DNA from: Hirudinaria manillensis
Lineage: Eukaryota; Annelida; Clitellata; Hirudinida; Hirudinidae
Reading direction: 5' to 3'
DNA length: 64,000 nt
Assembly (NCBI GenBank): GCA_034509925.1
Contig: CM067527.1
Coordinates: forward strand, 3,110,001-3,174,000
Shown one piece after another: positions 30,401 to 43,975 of the stretch. The position numbers were made by a program, and so were the translations under genes. The notes under the pieces were generated by a model, which had not been told where the DNA came from, did no database searches, and saw only the letters and a program-made list of their open reading frames with translations. Positions within the stretch are counted from its first letter, which is position 1. Each line of letters opens with the position of its first letter.

Positions 30401-31232
30401 TAGCAAGCCCAAGAGTCGGGCAAGCGTGGCAACCATGGACACATCTTCTAGTATTTCTGCTGATGACTTCCTGGCCAAAATGCGTTCAAAGTATTCTTTC
30501 CTTACCCCGGGCCAGACGAGTGGTGATGACATTTCTTCGTCATCGAATCGCTACCACGTGAGCTCCAGGAGTTCTGGATACAGACCGCTGTCATCCAGTC
30601 ATAGCGGACACGATTCCTACCGCAGTCGTTTGGAGGAGCCATCATCTTATCTGTCTGTCAAGACTACTGCTGGAAGAGGACCAAGTCCAAGCTCCATCTA
30701 TGACACGCCTGGCAGTAGGTATTCACTGGCAAGTATTGGAAATCGTTACACTGGCCTTAGCGGAATCAGCCACACTTCTCCGCACAGCGCCGGCTACGAA
30801 CCATCAAAATCCCGACGAGCTGCTTCCGTGTCCGATGTTCGCTCGGGCGTTCATTACGACAGGCATCTGGGAGGATATACGACAGGTGGATACTCTGGAT
30901 ACGGAGGTAGCACGTCCACTGGTACGTCCAGGTATGGCAGTTTGGGTGGCACGAGTTCCAGGTACTCAGATTCTTCGAATCAACTCTACACTCCTTCTCA
31001 TTCTTCGACTGCGCCCTCCGGAGGAGAATTTAAGAGCCGCTTCTTGGATAAAGTGAGGGAAAAAAGGTCTTCTGTAGGCTCTTCGTCCTCGTCTTCTCAT
31101 GATCTTGCCGACAGAGTGAGAGCAAGACTCAACAACTCCAAGGCAGCAGCCTCGTATGACCTACCGCCTCCTCCATCGTCCACTAAAGCCGCTGCAACGA
31201 GCAGGGAAAACCAGACAATAGAAGCCAAATGA
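27480..31232 (+). CDS. Large disordered Ser/Lys/Glu-rich protein with a coiled coil, function unknown
   Basis: Two coding exons, 27480-30285 and 30361-31232, encode 1225 residues. The start is the first ATG of a long open frame (MTSTTFDDDVDFETEEET). Residues 1 to about 730 are highly charged low-complexity sequence, rich in Lys, Glu, Ser and Asp (KKSSKSSKKER type). About residues 740-850 form a likely coiled coil (QLDDLEKELREVRQISLD; RRGRMEAMENAVNAEYKMYE). The C-terminal third is Ser/Gly/Tyr-rich. A short motif recurs three times: DEFIKKILAEAREEN, SDFLAKFKRERQALFGG and DDFLAKMRSKYSFLTPG. There is no signal peptide or membrane segment. The composition suggests a cytoskeletal scaffold or nuclear protein, but I recognise no family and assign no function. 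Confidence 0.85.
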
Positions 31233-33754
31233 ATGACCCGCAGTGCTTCCATTCAAATTCGGAAGGACGCTTAGCTCTTGTCAGAACGCAGCCGTTTTGA
31301 GGCGATTGGAAAAGAACGTTGTATGTGGACTTGACGCTTCGGATATGATTTCACTAAATAATTATTATAATTATTAGAGGGTTGTCGCTTCAAAAAATTC
31401 TAACACAAAATAATGGAAGTCGTTGAACCTGAACGCCCGAGAGACTTTCAAATTGAGCTCCTTAAAAGCATTACAACAGATATCTATAGCTCGCAAGCCA
31501 CCTCACCTTCTGTATATTTTAGAAACTAACCCCATAAACCTTAAAGTCATGGGACCCCAGAATTTGTTTCTATACAAAACGATGAGATACTGCAAGTTTC
31601 CGATGTTTGGCACCGACCTTTGCGTAAGGTCAATAAACAATGTTAAATAATTGCAAGCATTTCTTGTTTGAATGACATCACAACCTTAAACGCACTAATT
31701 TTATGAATTCAAGAGGCCAACTGACAATTGATAACAAACAAATAACCCTAAAAAAACAACAAAAAAACAGAACTAATTCTTTTGTTTATTCAGAAGAACA
31801 AACAAGCGCCGGTTTCGAGAGGAATAAGACTTGGATTTCTCTCGGCAGAGTCCCACGGCGGTCAGGAGGCCTGGTTATCGGAAGGAAGCTTCCTCCGATA
31901 CTCCATTCTTTTTCTAAGAATACCGACTGCCACGGTTCACCAGCGAAGACAATAAGATTTCAATGATGACGAAAACAAGTGACAAAAAGAACTAAAAGTA
32001 ATTTAAGCGATCGATCGTGGAGACGGATTTACTTTGGAATTGCGACAAAAGCTTCGGGCAACTTCTGTACTGGAAGCATCTCTCCATTACAAACGGAATG
32101 AGCGAGTAATCGGGGATGCTGTTTCCTCTGGTTTACAGGTAAAGCGAAGTAAGAAACGTTCGCGAACGCCAATTCCGTGGACAAGCAAAAAATGAAAAAA
32201 AAATACGAGAAACTTAAAAATAATTACCGTGACACTCCTAAATGCCGTAAAAGCCGCACAATATACAAGACGATGATACGACGCTCACCAACTTCTCGAA
32301 ATGTACACGCACCGGCACAACCTTTATCGAAATCACGACACTTTCAAAGACCACAACACTCTGCTGACTAAAGTTACCCAAAATGGTTCCTTCTTTGTAA
32401 GCAGCTGCTTAAAAGATATTATCGTCGCAGGGATTGACACATTGGTGGGCATTTGGAAAGAAAGGATGGCACAGAGACAAATGCGGAACGAACGGATTTC
32501 ATCGCCAAAAATCAAAAGCAAACACCCGCAAGAACGAGTACAAGTACGAGTGCAAGTACAGCAAAGACAAGAAATTAAATTTCCCTAATTTCGTGGAAAT
32601 GGACTCAGACAAGGAATAAATAAAGGACGTCGAACGAACATCGGCGCAACGGCACAACAACACGTCGATAGACTCGCCCGACACGAGCGAACCTGCTTCC
32701 TCGTAAGGAAGAGAACGTGTGCCGACAATCGAACAAAAAAAAAATTAAAAAAACCATAAAAGACGTTATGATCTTAAAGCATCTCCAAAAAGACACAAAA
32801 GAAAGAGGATATATATTTTTTGAATTAAAGAAATTAATAATGAATAGTTTAAAAAAATATTTTGAATTCAAACTTTTAAACGTTTCTAGTTTTGCTTTTA
32901 CCACTGCAAACCTCACACGAACTCGCCCGGCACTAGGAATGATGTCAAATAATGAATGGCACGAGGAATATCAAATATGCAAACAAATCATATCGACTAC
33001 ATGCATATGATAGACTATTTTTAACTACATGCAAAACATTGGCACATTAATGGTCAATAAATAAATAAATAAAATACTACTACTACTAAAAATAATAGTA
33101 ATAATAATAACAATAATAATAATAACAAAGGCAACCAGAGGTGTTAAATATCTATATTAAAAACGGTCAACAGTTGACACCTTACCAAACTCCACAGAGA
33201 ACAGCACACCTGGCAGCAATTAGTATAACTAATAATTATGCTATTGCTATGAGACTATTATTATAATAAATTAATAATTAAATAAAGTAATAATTATTAT
33301 TATAATTACGACAACAACAATCCTTACGAAAGTTGAGGTCGCAACAACAAAACAATCGAAACATTGGTCTGAGAATTGTTTGCTGCTTTCATCATATTCC
33401 AATATGGCACCAACAACAACAACAACAATTGGTCAAGAAATTAGGAAGACACCAAGGCTTCAATGAAGATGACGGAGATAAACTCGTCGTTCTTAAATCG
33501 TATCCAACTTCAACTCCTTCACAACTTTAGTAATCGTGTTAATGTTTATGGCTCCAATTGGCAGAATAACAATTCCAACGTTCATAATAATAATAAATAA
33601 TAATAAATAATAAAATGATTTCCAATGACGAGTTATCAACAACAGCCTCTAGTATGGTGAGGTACGAGGTAATAAAGCATCGTCTGCCGCCGATTAATTA
33701 CAACGAAAGGAGCGCAGGGAAACGAATAAAATGTCCTTCAGACGAACGTCAAGG
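31233..33754. other. Convergent intergenic region with faint coding-like fragments
   Basis: This 2.5 kb separates two convergent genes. At 32245-32590 the plus strand has coding-like pieces in more than one frame: AHQLLEMYTHRHNLYRNHD (with a TGA just before it), then KDIIVAGIDTLVGIWKERM, and in another frame NEYKYECKYSKDKKLNFPN. I recognise no family; an old, broken gene or transposon is possible. AAT and CAA triplet runs occupy 33070-33130 and 33410-33430. Nothing else is supported. Confidence 0.4.
31632..31637 (+). promoter_or_regulatory. Possible polyadenylation signal of the 1225-residue protein gene
   Basis: AATAAA 400 bases after the stop codon at 31232, in the sequence GTCAATAAACAATG. 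It is the first clear hexamer downstream. Confidence 0.45.
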
Positions 33755-36700
33755 TCAAATCGGAAAGTTGGACCTTCCCCTCGGCTTGAGGGGCGAGACC
33801 TCCCCGGTGTTGATTCTTCTGCTATCTCTCGACATCTTCAGCTTGTACGCCCCCTGGTAGGAGAAACAAAAATCACGTTATCAGATAACAAAAACTCTTT
33901 TGCTTTTCCACGTCATCAATCCGATCTTTCCTCGACGAGAGGGAAAGAAATAGGAAAAGCAGCATGCACTTGAGTCTCATGCAGAGTCTAATTTTGGATC
34001 TGAGTGCTCCTTGTGCTGGGTAAATGTCTTAATCGTAATGTCTGTAATTGGTTCTCAATTTGAGTTGAGATGTCCGATTCAACTCGGGAATGACTTGACT
34101 ATCCAAATAATAAGTCGACACTGGTAACTAGTCAGCCAGTCTGGGGTAGTGCAACCTTTGACCCCAGCAATATGGCAGGCACCACCCCTGAGATGTTTTC
34201 ATTCATTTGTTCTTTCATTCATTCGTTAACCACGAGTCCGTAAATTAATTTGACAAACATGATAATGATAAAGTAGTAACCTTTCAATGAACAATGAATT
34301 CAGCATGCATTCTAAGTTGTAACATTCAAACACAGAACTGCAACATGCTTTAGGGTTACGAACCATGCAATAAAACTATTATATAACAAAACTATGTTAT
34401 TAAGAAACGAATAGATACAAAACTGGATAAACAACCAGAAGAGATTAACAAGACAACAACAACAACAACAATAATAATAATAATAATAATAATAATAGTA
34501 GTAATAATAATAATGATAATAACAGCATTAATAATAACAAGACAGTAGGAAGTTTTACAACCACAAACTACTAATAAATGACCAGCAACACGAACAACCA
34601 TCTGATGACAACAAACTCGACATCGGGCGACCGATGTTGAGAAAAGGCAACACGGAATCCCCCCTGCAAACGGGGAACTAAGGGGCACCTGCAACATGCA
34701 AAAACGTGCCCCGTAAACCCCCGGGGACTCTAACCCACCTCCTGACCGACGGACGACTAGTGCCAGGGATCGACCTCCATCTTTGAACGGGGGTTTAATT
34801 GATATTATTTATCATCTAATCTGCTTAATAAGTTAACTGGTTCTGTAAAGTTCGTGAGTCAAATCCTTACTTTGAAAGATAATGATAAAAATAACAGCAG
34901 CATCAATAATAACAATGACAATAATAATAATAATAATAATAATAATAAGAGCAATGATAAAAATAGCAATGATAAGGAAGGCATCACGGCAGTGACTCAC
35001 CACTCCGACGAGAGCAAGGACCCCACAGATGAGCGAGGCGACGGTGAAGTAGATCCAAATGGCCCCCATGCTCACCTCCGACCTGACGCCGCTGCTCGCG
35101 GCATCGACGTACGACTCGACTCGCTTCCCGCTCCCCTGTCGAGCTTCGTGCGCGACTTCGGGAAAGCCCGTGACGGACATCGCCTCGACGCCCTCCTCCT
35201 CTTCCCTCGGAAGCGTCGAGATTTCGACGGGGAGGTCGACGACGGGCCTCCTCGTCGAGTTCGACAAAAGAGCTGCAAGTCGGGGGGCAAAGACGGATGC
35301 TCAGTTGACGTTGATTTTCAAATGTACATCTCGTGATAGTAAGTCTTTTATTTAGTTCAATCATCGTCGTTGCCATAATGTTGTCATAATCCTCCATCAC
35401 CACCACCACTATCACCATCGTTGTCACCGCCTGCACTTTTACCTTTAACTGCAGTCTTCTTGGATTCGCAGGTCTTGCCGTCGCCGGCGAGCACGTAGGT
35501 CAGACCCCTCGACTTCCGAACCTCGTCGTCGTGACAACGGCAGACGTGGCCCGAGGCGGTCGGCAGGCACAGGTGGTCGCACTTGTCGCGGTAATCCAAG
35601 CAGGGCATGCCGTCGAGCCGAAGGTCGTCTGAGGATTCGAGGTCGACGTGGGAAATTAATAGGGGGCGCTTATTATCGTCGAAGAAATCTTAATCCGATC
35701 ATTTAAAGGTTGGATGCAGTGATGCAAATTAAGAATGCACTAATGGAGTTTTGTTTGTAGATTCACGTAGTGGTGATAATGATGATGAAGTGAGGATGGC
35801 AAATAAAACAAAAGTAAAATAATTAGCCAAGAAACAACTCAATCATTACATCATCATCAACAACAACAGTGTCAGGTTTAAAAAATTAAGCAACCTAATA
35901 GAGAAAGGAAATAAGAAAAAGAGCATTCCTTATAATAAAATCTAATGAAACCAGTCCAAACTTCTTCTTATAAATAGGAACAGAATTATTAAATAATTCA
36001 GAAATTAAAGTCCACTTCAGGCTGCAGAAAATAAATGAACAATTGACAAATAGGTGAAAAATCAAACCTAGAGGCTGAGCAAAAGTGTGATGGATGGCCA
36101 TCAGCCTGGACTTTACAGTCGCCAGTTTTGGCAGGGTTTCGCCCTCGTGCGAGCTCAGCCAGACCTTCAACTCTTTGAAGTCGTGATCCTTGTCTCCTCC
36201 CCAGTAGACCGAACCCTGTTATTATTATTATTATTATTAATATCATTACTTATTAATATTTATTGTTATTCCTCTTGGAAATACAGATATTAAACCAACT
36301 GCTCCAATATGCTTTGTTTAATCATCCAAGGGTGACCGCAACTAAACAAGTATCAAGTATTTACATCTGTGAAGGTTGTTGTTATTGATATAATCATCGT
36401 CCTCATCGTCGTCGTCGTCATCACTAAGACTATCATCAACCTCGAAAGCAGTGAGGGCAACAGGAGACTTGTGGTGCTCGAAGACCATCAAGGTGTCCGT
36501 CTGTCCGTTGAAGTGCGTCAAGTACATGTGGTCCTTCTCTCCGTCCAACCAAACCAACCAATTGTAGCTGTAATCTGAAGACCAGGGATGATATTGTCAA
36601 CAAATTAATAGCAATAATCAACCAATTAAAACATTAATAATAACATCAATAAAACAATAACATTGGAAAAGCAAAACGTTAAAACGCCTACCGATGGCCA

Positions 36701-39700
36701 GTGCCACAGGATGTCTGACGTAAGTCTTTGCCAGGGCGACGACCTCCGACCCGTCCATGTTCGCTCGGTACAAACCCGCATGTTCGCCGACCTGAGTCCA
36801 AAAGAGGAGCCTGCAATGCAATGAATTTGTGAATTCCTAGCAAATTAAGTTGACGACCATGACTTTTAGAAATTTATCTTACGTTGGAAAAACAAACTTC
36901 AAAATTGAAGCGAGAACTATATTATAAATATTTTATAATAATTTTATATAATATTTTAAAATAAGTGAGTATAAATCAATATCGTCTGTATGTTATTGTG
37001 TGGTACATTAATAGTTGAAGCTAAGTTGAGATTAATTGCAACACTGAAATGCCAATATTGAATCCATATTAGCCACAATATTAACAAAATCTTTAATTTG
37101 TTTTTTACAAATTTAAAACTGCAAAAAAGAAAAAAAATATAAGGAATTAATTAATTAATGAAAAGTTTTCCTACCTGCTTTTAAACCTCGGGTCTATGAC
37201 GAGGGCATTGGGGTTGTGGACCTGAGGCGAGACGATGACAGGAGCGTGGAACGTTTCGCCGTCATCTCCTTCCGCGAGAGACAGGACCCCGATCTTGGAC
37301 GCCACTTCCACGTCCTTTCCCTCCTCGGCCTTTGCCGTCGGGAGACTCCCCGCCTCCGCCCAGTACAGGTTGCGGTTCGCCCAATCGTAAGCCAGGGCCG
37401 TGATGGCGTGAGCGTTCGGGGGACGGAGCAGGACCTCGGGATTCTGGAAGCTCTTGGAAACGTCGAGATCGCCCCTGTGGGGGAATTAATCGGCGTACGT
37501 TTTAGGCCTTAGTGATTGCGATTAGAGGAATTGAAAAAAAAGGGTGCTCACTTCATAATCGAGTTCATCTGAACGTTCACCCAGAAGAAAATGTTTTCGT
37601 CCACACCGGAGGACATGGCCGAGAACTTGTGCCCCACGTCGTGCTTGTCCAGAACGTCCTTGGAATAAATCCCATACCCTATCAACTTGGTGTCATTGGC
37701 CAACCACATCAGAGGTTCCTCGCCTGTCAAGGAAAGGTGAATAGCAGTCAGCAATGCATTAAAATATTACAGTTTAAGTATTAGTAATTCAGTTAATGAT
37801 GCAGCCGTTGGCAGCAATACTCGGATATAAAATTAAATAAATTAAATAAGGGTTTAATGTTCGGTGTCATCGGGACTCTATGAAATCAGGATTATACCTT
37901 TGACTTTACAAGAATAATTGTCTTCTGAGAGGACGAAACCAGTGTGGCAACTACAGATGCTCAGCCCTCTTCTTTTTACGCAGATGTGGTGACAGTGAGA
38001 AGGGTCTTCACAATCCGTCTCTACAAAGGAAGGAAGGAAGCCACCGATGATTTGAACGTCATACGTCGCTTCTATTGATCCAATTTGAAATCATAAAGAA
38101 AACAATACATGATGAGCATATAATGGAGTTCTCCTGAGAACGTGACACTCGAAATCTCCATGCCATCATGTTCTTCATCACCGTCGTTAAAATCATCTTC
38201 ATAATCATCATCATCACCTCATTGTCATCGTACCTTCTGATCGAGAGTCGATCGAGGCGTCTCGAGTGACCCAATCGTCTGCGTCTTCGCTCAGCGGTCC
38301 GCACTCCTTCTCGTCTTCGCCATCCTCGCAGTCCTTCTTTCCGTCGCAGAGTTTGTCCATGTCGACGCACTTCCTGCCGTCCTGGTAGCAGTCGAAGTAC
38401 TTGGTCGGACAAGCAGCTGCAGATGAATTCTCTACGTCAAGACCGCAAGTCGATGAAAATGCCAGACGGAATACGATTCGCCGGTAAGAATCTGCCCAGA
38501 CCCTAACTGCACCTTACCTCTGGAAATCTACGTCCGTCACTTCTCGGGACATCGACAAAACAATTCGTCATATTTCAAATCACCTTTGGAACAGTTAAAT
38601 TCGTCCGAATTGTCCCCGCAGTGGTTCAGTCCGTCACAGACGAGCAACTTGTAGATGCACTTCCCGCTCTTGCACATGAACTCGTCAGCAGTGCACTTGT
38701 CTTTGAAGTCTGCAGGGAAACGGTTTTGTTGTTGTTATAATGGAACAACAGATGAATCAACCAAACAACTAAACAATCAAATGATTGAGTCGTCTTAAAT
38801 GAGCCGACCAATAAAACCAAGATAAATAAATAAATAAAAACGCAGTGTCTGACCAAAATATTTTCTCTAAATGGAAATGTACTGCTAAAAAAGAAATTTA
38901 AAAAAATACAGAGTTTAAAACGTCATGACAAAGTAGCTTAAAGGTACTTAGAGTGCGATAATGCAACTGATAAAGCTTCACTACCAACTGATAACAACCA
39001 ACTCTGTCAGACATTAAACCACCTAAGCATCATCGTGGTCTGAAATTGATACTTCCAAACCCTGCTTTCAGTCTCAACAAATACATATATACATACACTA
39101 TATATAACCATATAACTACATATACATATAGCACTATATGTAACTATATATATATATAGCACTGCTATATATAACTATACAACATTATATATATGCAAAC
39201 GGAGGCACGAGAACACCAACTGCAATCCTTCTCGTCCGATCCGTCGTTGCAGTCGCTCATCCTGTCGCAGACCTTCGTGCGCGGAATGCATCCGCTTCCG
39301 TCGACGCACCTGAACTGCTCCTCGGTGCACATCTCCTCGCAGTCCTCCTCGTCCGATTCGTCGAAGCAGTAGGGCACGCCGTCGCACCTCTCGACTGCCG
39401 GAAAGCACCTGCGGCGTTCGACAGATTTTTAGTCTAAGACGTGGCGAGGGAAAGATGGCTAACATGGTTTGAAGTGGTACAAATGCTTTTCTAGGATAAT
39501 TAATTAATTAATTATAAATTGCCACCTTTGATGATGATGACCAGACATAATATTTATCTTGTATATTCTTGTAGAACAAATGGGTGAAAGAAGTGAAATG
39601 ATTTACATATACAGTAGTGCCCTATTAAATACAATCACGTGCTATTACTTCACTTATTAGCAGAATTGTTAATCATTGTTAATATGACCAATAAGAATGC

Positions 39701-41782
39701 ATTAATATTAATCGACCAACCCTCCGTCTGCGCAGGCAAACTCCGGACAAACGTCGTCGTCGTCGTAGTTGTCATGCAAAGAACTGGAGAGAGAAGTGCT
39801 GGAAAAGGTGGTGCCATTTATTGTCTTCTGGCTTGAAACTGCAAACAGGCAACAATATAGGTTACTACTGAAACTGAACGAATACGTTATATTACTTAAT
39901 GTGTATTTCGTTATCTTTTCGTCGAGTTTTTTGTGCATTTAATAATATTTTGAGTAATTTTTCAAAAAACAATTTTCAAATCTGATATGAAGGTCATTCA
40001 TACAGGTAAAGGTAGAAATAATATTTCCATTTTACGTCCTACATGAGAGTATTGAAACACAGGTGAGCCGAACAGATATGCAGCCAAAGCGAGTAATTAA
40101 TGATGCAAGATAACTGTGCATAAAATATAGAATGAGATGATACCAATAATAACCTTTCCATTGATTTCCATTGTAAAGAATGATATCATACTTTTGATAT
40201 CCTGAACTTATCAATGTTTCAGTTTAAAAAAAATTAATTTGTAATTATTTCAAAGTATGGTTACACTCGTCATAAACATCAATGGTTCAACGACATGGAC
40301 TAGAATCAGAAATAGAATCATCAAAAATTTGATAACAATCTCAAACATTCCACAGTGATGTCAAAAGGTTCGTTCTCAGTCAAAACTAAACACACTCAAG
40401 CTTGAAATCAGACTCTCAACCAAGACCAGGCCAACAATGCAGAACAATGAGGTGATAATTCATCAACCAATGATACAGTTATTAATCAGAAGAGTCTCTT
40501 GGCAAAGAGACTGAACCCTTGCATTGATTCACATGCTGACCCAGTAACAACATCCTGTGAACTCCAGGAATTTGAATCTTGGTATTCCACAAATTTTTGA
40601 AAGGTTTTTTATTAGTATCTTTATCAAATCTGTCAGCTCCATCAGTCCTTGGTAATTAAAACCAAACTGCTGGAGAAAGCATCTCACTATAGGTGTTGTA
40701 AGTAACAACAACAACAACAAAGACTATTGATGATCATCGCAACATCACAGGTCACAACATGTGGATGATGCAATAATAAATCCAATAATAAAAACAATTA
40801 TTTTTTTGGCTCCACATCATTCATTAAAAACAGTTTTCTAAAAACGAGAACGAAACCTGCGAACAAAAAATAGCAATTAGTCCTTAATTGTAGGCAAAGT
40901 ATTTCTCCAGCTCCAAGCCTTCCTTAATTGGAGTTGAATCCTCCACATCACTATCATTACCATTACCATCTTGGACGGACGGATGGATAGACATACTTAC
41001 GGAATGATGGATGGATGGACGGACGGACGTATGGGTGGGGATGGATGGAGTGAAAGGCTGAGATCAACGAACAATACAACTAAGCAAACATGACACACGT
41101 GACCAACTGATGGTTATGTTGGTGTTGGGGAGTGGAGATTACAACATCTTGTTTTCCCATCTTGAAACAAAGCACTCAGATGTCAGTTGAGGTTGAGGAG
41201 GAGGAGGAGGAGGAGGAGGAGGTGGAGAAGATAGGAGATGAACTGACCAGAGAGAGGCAGACAATAAAACAATAAACAAACGAAAACGAACTCACCCTGA
41301 TGATTATCATAACCTTGATGACTGCGATTACGACGATGATGGTGGTGGTGATGATGATGACGACGATGCTGCAGATAGTGGTGTTGATGATGACGATACT
41401 GACGATTATCACAACCTTGACGACTGCGATTATGATAATAGTGTCGATGACGGTTGCAATGATAGCAAATGCTAATCAGAACCCCATACTCGATCCTGTG
41501 AACCATGGTCTTGATAACAAAGTCGATAAACGATTGGCATTTGTTTGCCACGGCGTCACATTTCAATCGCTAGCTACTCGCAGCTGACCGCTGTGGCCGA
41601 CACAGGGCGTCGTGGGTCATTGTTGACCTTGACTGACGACCGACACGCTTCTACCGCGTCGGCGTCGCAAGAGCAGCAGTGGCCGTCATCTTTAATGATC
41701 ATTGCAGGAGGATAGTTAAACCAATTTCGACGTTCGAGTGGCCTGAGAAGAACTTGTTGTTTGCCGACGGAAAACACGACTC

Positions 41783-41815
<33 letters not shown>

Positions 41816-43975
41816 AAATTATCATAGTCAATTAAAAGATCAAGTTTCGTATACAATAACATCGGTGATGTCACTGATGACGAAGGCCCGACACGATGAC
41901 GTTGGCGATGACGATGAAAAGGACGACGACGACGATGACGATGATGATGAGTGACAGTTGGCACACAACAGATGCACGACCTCTGTCGATGGCGATCAAA
42001 CTTCACCACGAGTAAGAGGAGAAAGGCATCCACTTCGTATATTCATTCGAAAACCATATATCACCATCGGTGTTTATCAGACGATGGAGCAGAAACTCTG
42101 CGCTAAATGAACGTTGCGAAGCAGGGCATCCTTAGAATCCCAGAGTCGAACACGAGACGATTATCTACCAACGAAGCAAAACACGACAATCCAGAACCTT
42201 AGGCTGGAAAATAACGTTCCTCGCGTCTCCTTGCATGATGAATGTTGCATTTTCGTGGCACGATCAGCTTTAATAATAATAAGGCCATCTGCAATCATGA
42301 TTCATAATGAATTTATTCATCACCGTCGTCGTCGTCTTCACGAAACAAATCCCACCATGTCCCTAGATTTGAACTCAACAACCTAATAAAACTCTTCACT
42401 CGTGTGATTTACAAGTAACTGGAACAGCAATAATCATCATCATCATCCTCATCGTAGTCTTCATCACAATCGGCGTCATGGAAACAATGATGATAACAAA
42501 AGCTCTCAAGTTTTCAAGGAGAGCGTCTTTCTATCGTGCACCGCAGATTATCAGGACAATATTGTGCAATGATGGTGATGACGACGATGATGATAACTTA
42601 ATGATTAAGGTGATAATAACAATAATAATAATGGTGGTGATGATGATGACGGTGGTGATGATGACGACGACGACGACGAAACAAGAGTTGTACTTGGGAA
42701 AACCCTCTCACGTGTTCACAAAAGGGCAAAACTTTTGTGAGATTTGCATTATTTCCCACAAAGATAAACAAAGCAAAAAATAGCAACACAACAACAATAA
42801 TAACAGTAAAAATAATAATAATAAATATAGGTATATTAATAACAAAGACAGTATAGTCAGTGATGGAGTTGAGTTCTGGTTCAAAACTGGAGCATTTGTG
42901 ATTTATGATGCTGTGTCTGAAATGTTACTTTTAAAAAAATAGTTTTAAAAGACAGAATTTCTTACAATCTAACATCTTTCCATCAAAGTAACAACTGTTA
43001 ATGTCATTTTAGTTAAGTAATTAACTACTAATAAATGTTTTAAACATCCACGGGCATGTGAAGAAAAAAACAGAATATTGGAATCATGTGAACACGTTTT
43101 GACAATAATTAGCCAATTGACATCAGCTTTCTCAACCAATGGTATTCTCTCAGTCTGCATTTTCAGCTTTTAAACTCCTTTTAAGTATTTCTAAGTTTTC
43201 AGATTGAAGACAAGTTTGTACGAAACTCGTGTACTACATAGGCGTACTTACCCTTGCCTGGTCACATCACAACATACTAACATGATGTGAAAATCTCAGT
43301 TCAATCTTACTGGTTTTTTTTTGAGAACCATAACAATAGTTTAAATAATTGCCAATTAATTTAAATACTTCAGAATAAGTATGGCACAGAATTTTTAGAA
43401 AATAGGTCGTAAGTTATCATTCAGGGATGCAATTATCTGATTCAAGTTTCAACTCAATTTTTTAATAAAATTGTGAAAGAGGATGTTTTTGATAATTTGG
43501 ATAAACCACATAAAGTGTCAGAAAAATAATCAACCATTTAATAATTTTTTATTTAACAAAATGTTCCTAGCTTTAATTTAAACGTTTGTAATAAAACTGT
43601 TTACTCAGAGTGGTCAACAAAGCTTCATTTAGCATTTAATTAAGCCATTACGAGTAAGGCATTCAGCAAACGACCTGAACGACAATTGGAAGAGAAACGA
43701 TTAATGTTAATTAGTTTTAATAAGTTAAAACATTCAAACCACTACCACATAACCTCTTCGACCGCTTCTTTGTAAGAAAAAACTGCGCCCGACGACATTC
43801 AAAAATTACCGCCATAAACAATGCCGCATAAAAAAGAATCCTACATACCTTCGATGTCATGATCCTTGTCGGTTCCATTCCCTTCTTCATTTTGTCCCGA
43901 AATTGGGACAATTTGCAGGGAGATAGCGATGGAAACGGCCAAAAAAACGACAAAGCAATTCGAGACAGCCAGCAT
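33755..43975 (-). CDS. LDL-receptor-like single-pass membrane protein (LDLa x4, EGF-like, six-bladed-type propeller, EGF-like, TM)
   Basis: Fourteen exons give 764 residues: 43849-43975, 39721-39838, 39221-39408, 38584-38709, 38234-38416, 37898-38020, 37552-37723, 37175-37474, 36692-36810, 36441-36574, 36068-36215, 35443-35628, 35001-35272, 33755-33853. A signal peptide (FVVFLAVSIAISLQIVPISG) is followed by an Asn/Ser-rich spacer and four LDLa repeats (about residues 72-225), each with six Cys and a DxSDE- or GEDE-type calcium site. Then come an EGF-like unit (250-288), a propeller (289-579; ALAYDWANRNLYWAEAG, LLFWTQVGEHAGLYRANMDG, SVYWGGDKDH), a second EGF-like unit, a Glu-rich juxtamembrane stretch, a TM helix (WIYFTVASLICGVLALVGV) and a 32-residue basic tail ending SNFPI. 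LDLa domains bind basic ligands and the propeller/EGF pair governs ligand release in LDL receptors. The tail has no NPxY endocytosis motif. Confidence 0.9.
34440..34800 (-). mobile_element. Short GC-rich structured element with an ATT-rich tail (SINE or LINE 3' fragment)
   Basis: In the last intron of the LDL-receptor-like gene, about 180 bp (34618-34800) is abruptly GC-rich and full of perfect short hairpins. Read on the minus strand it runs into an AT-rich part and then an ATT-rich tail (34470-34515). Hairpins: 34620-34626 with 34631-34637 (ACATCGG/CCGATGT, 4-base loop); 34682-34688 with 34706-34712 (GGGGCAC/GTGCCCC); a C-run with a G-run at 34659-34675; and CCCC/GGGG at 34718-34726. A structured 3' region followed by a triplet tail is what non-LTR elements leave after 5' truncation. 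The family is not identified. The boundaries are approximate. Confidence 0.45.
39839..43848 (-). other. Long first intron of the LDL-receptor-like gene
   Basis: This 4-kb intron separates the signal-peptide exon from the first LDLa exon. It is rich in simple repeats: GGAT-type units near 40975-41050, GGA near 41196-41228, and GAT/GAC triplet blocks at 41330-41405, 41785-41812, 41890-41950, 42436-42460 and 42570-42680. I see no exon in it that keeps the frame. Open frames over the GAT blocks (poly-Asp, poly-Met, poly-His) are artefacts. Confidence 0.7.

Noticed and set aside
41176-42783. Genes in the long first intron of the LDL-receptor-like gene
   Set aside because: The frames are poly-Asp, poly-Met, poly-His and poly-Ser readings of GAT/GAC repeats.
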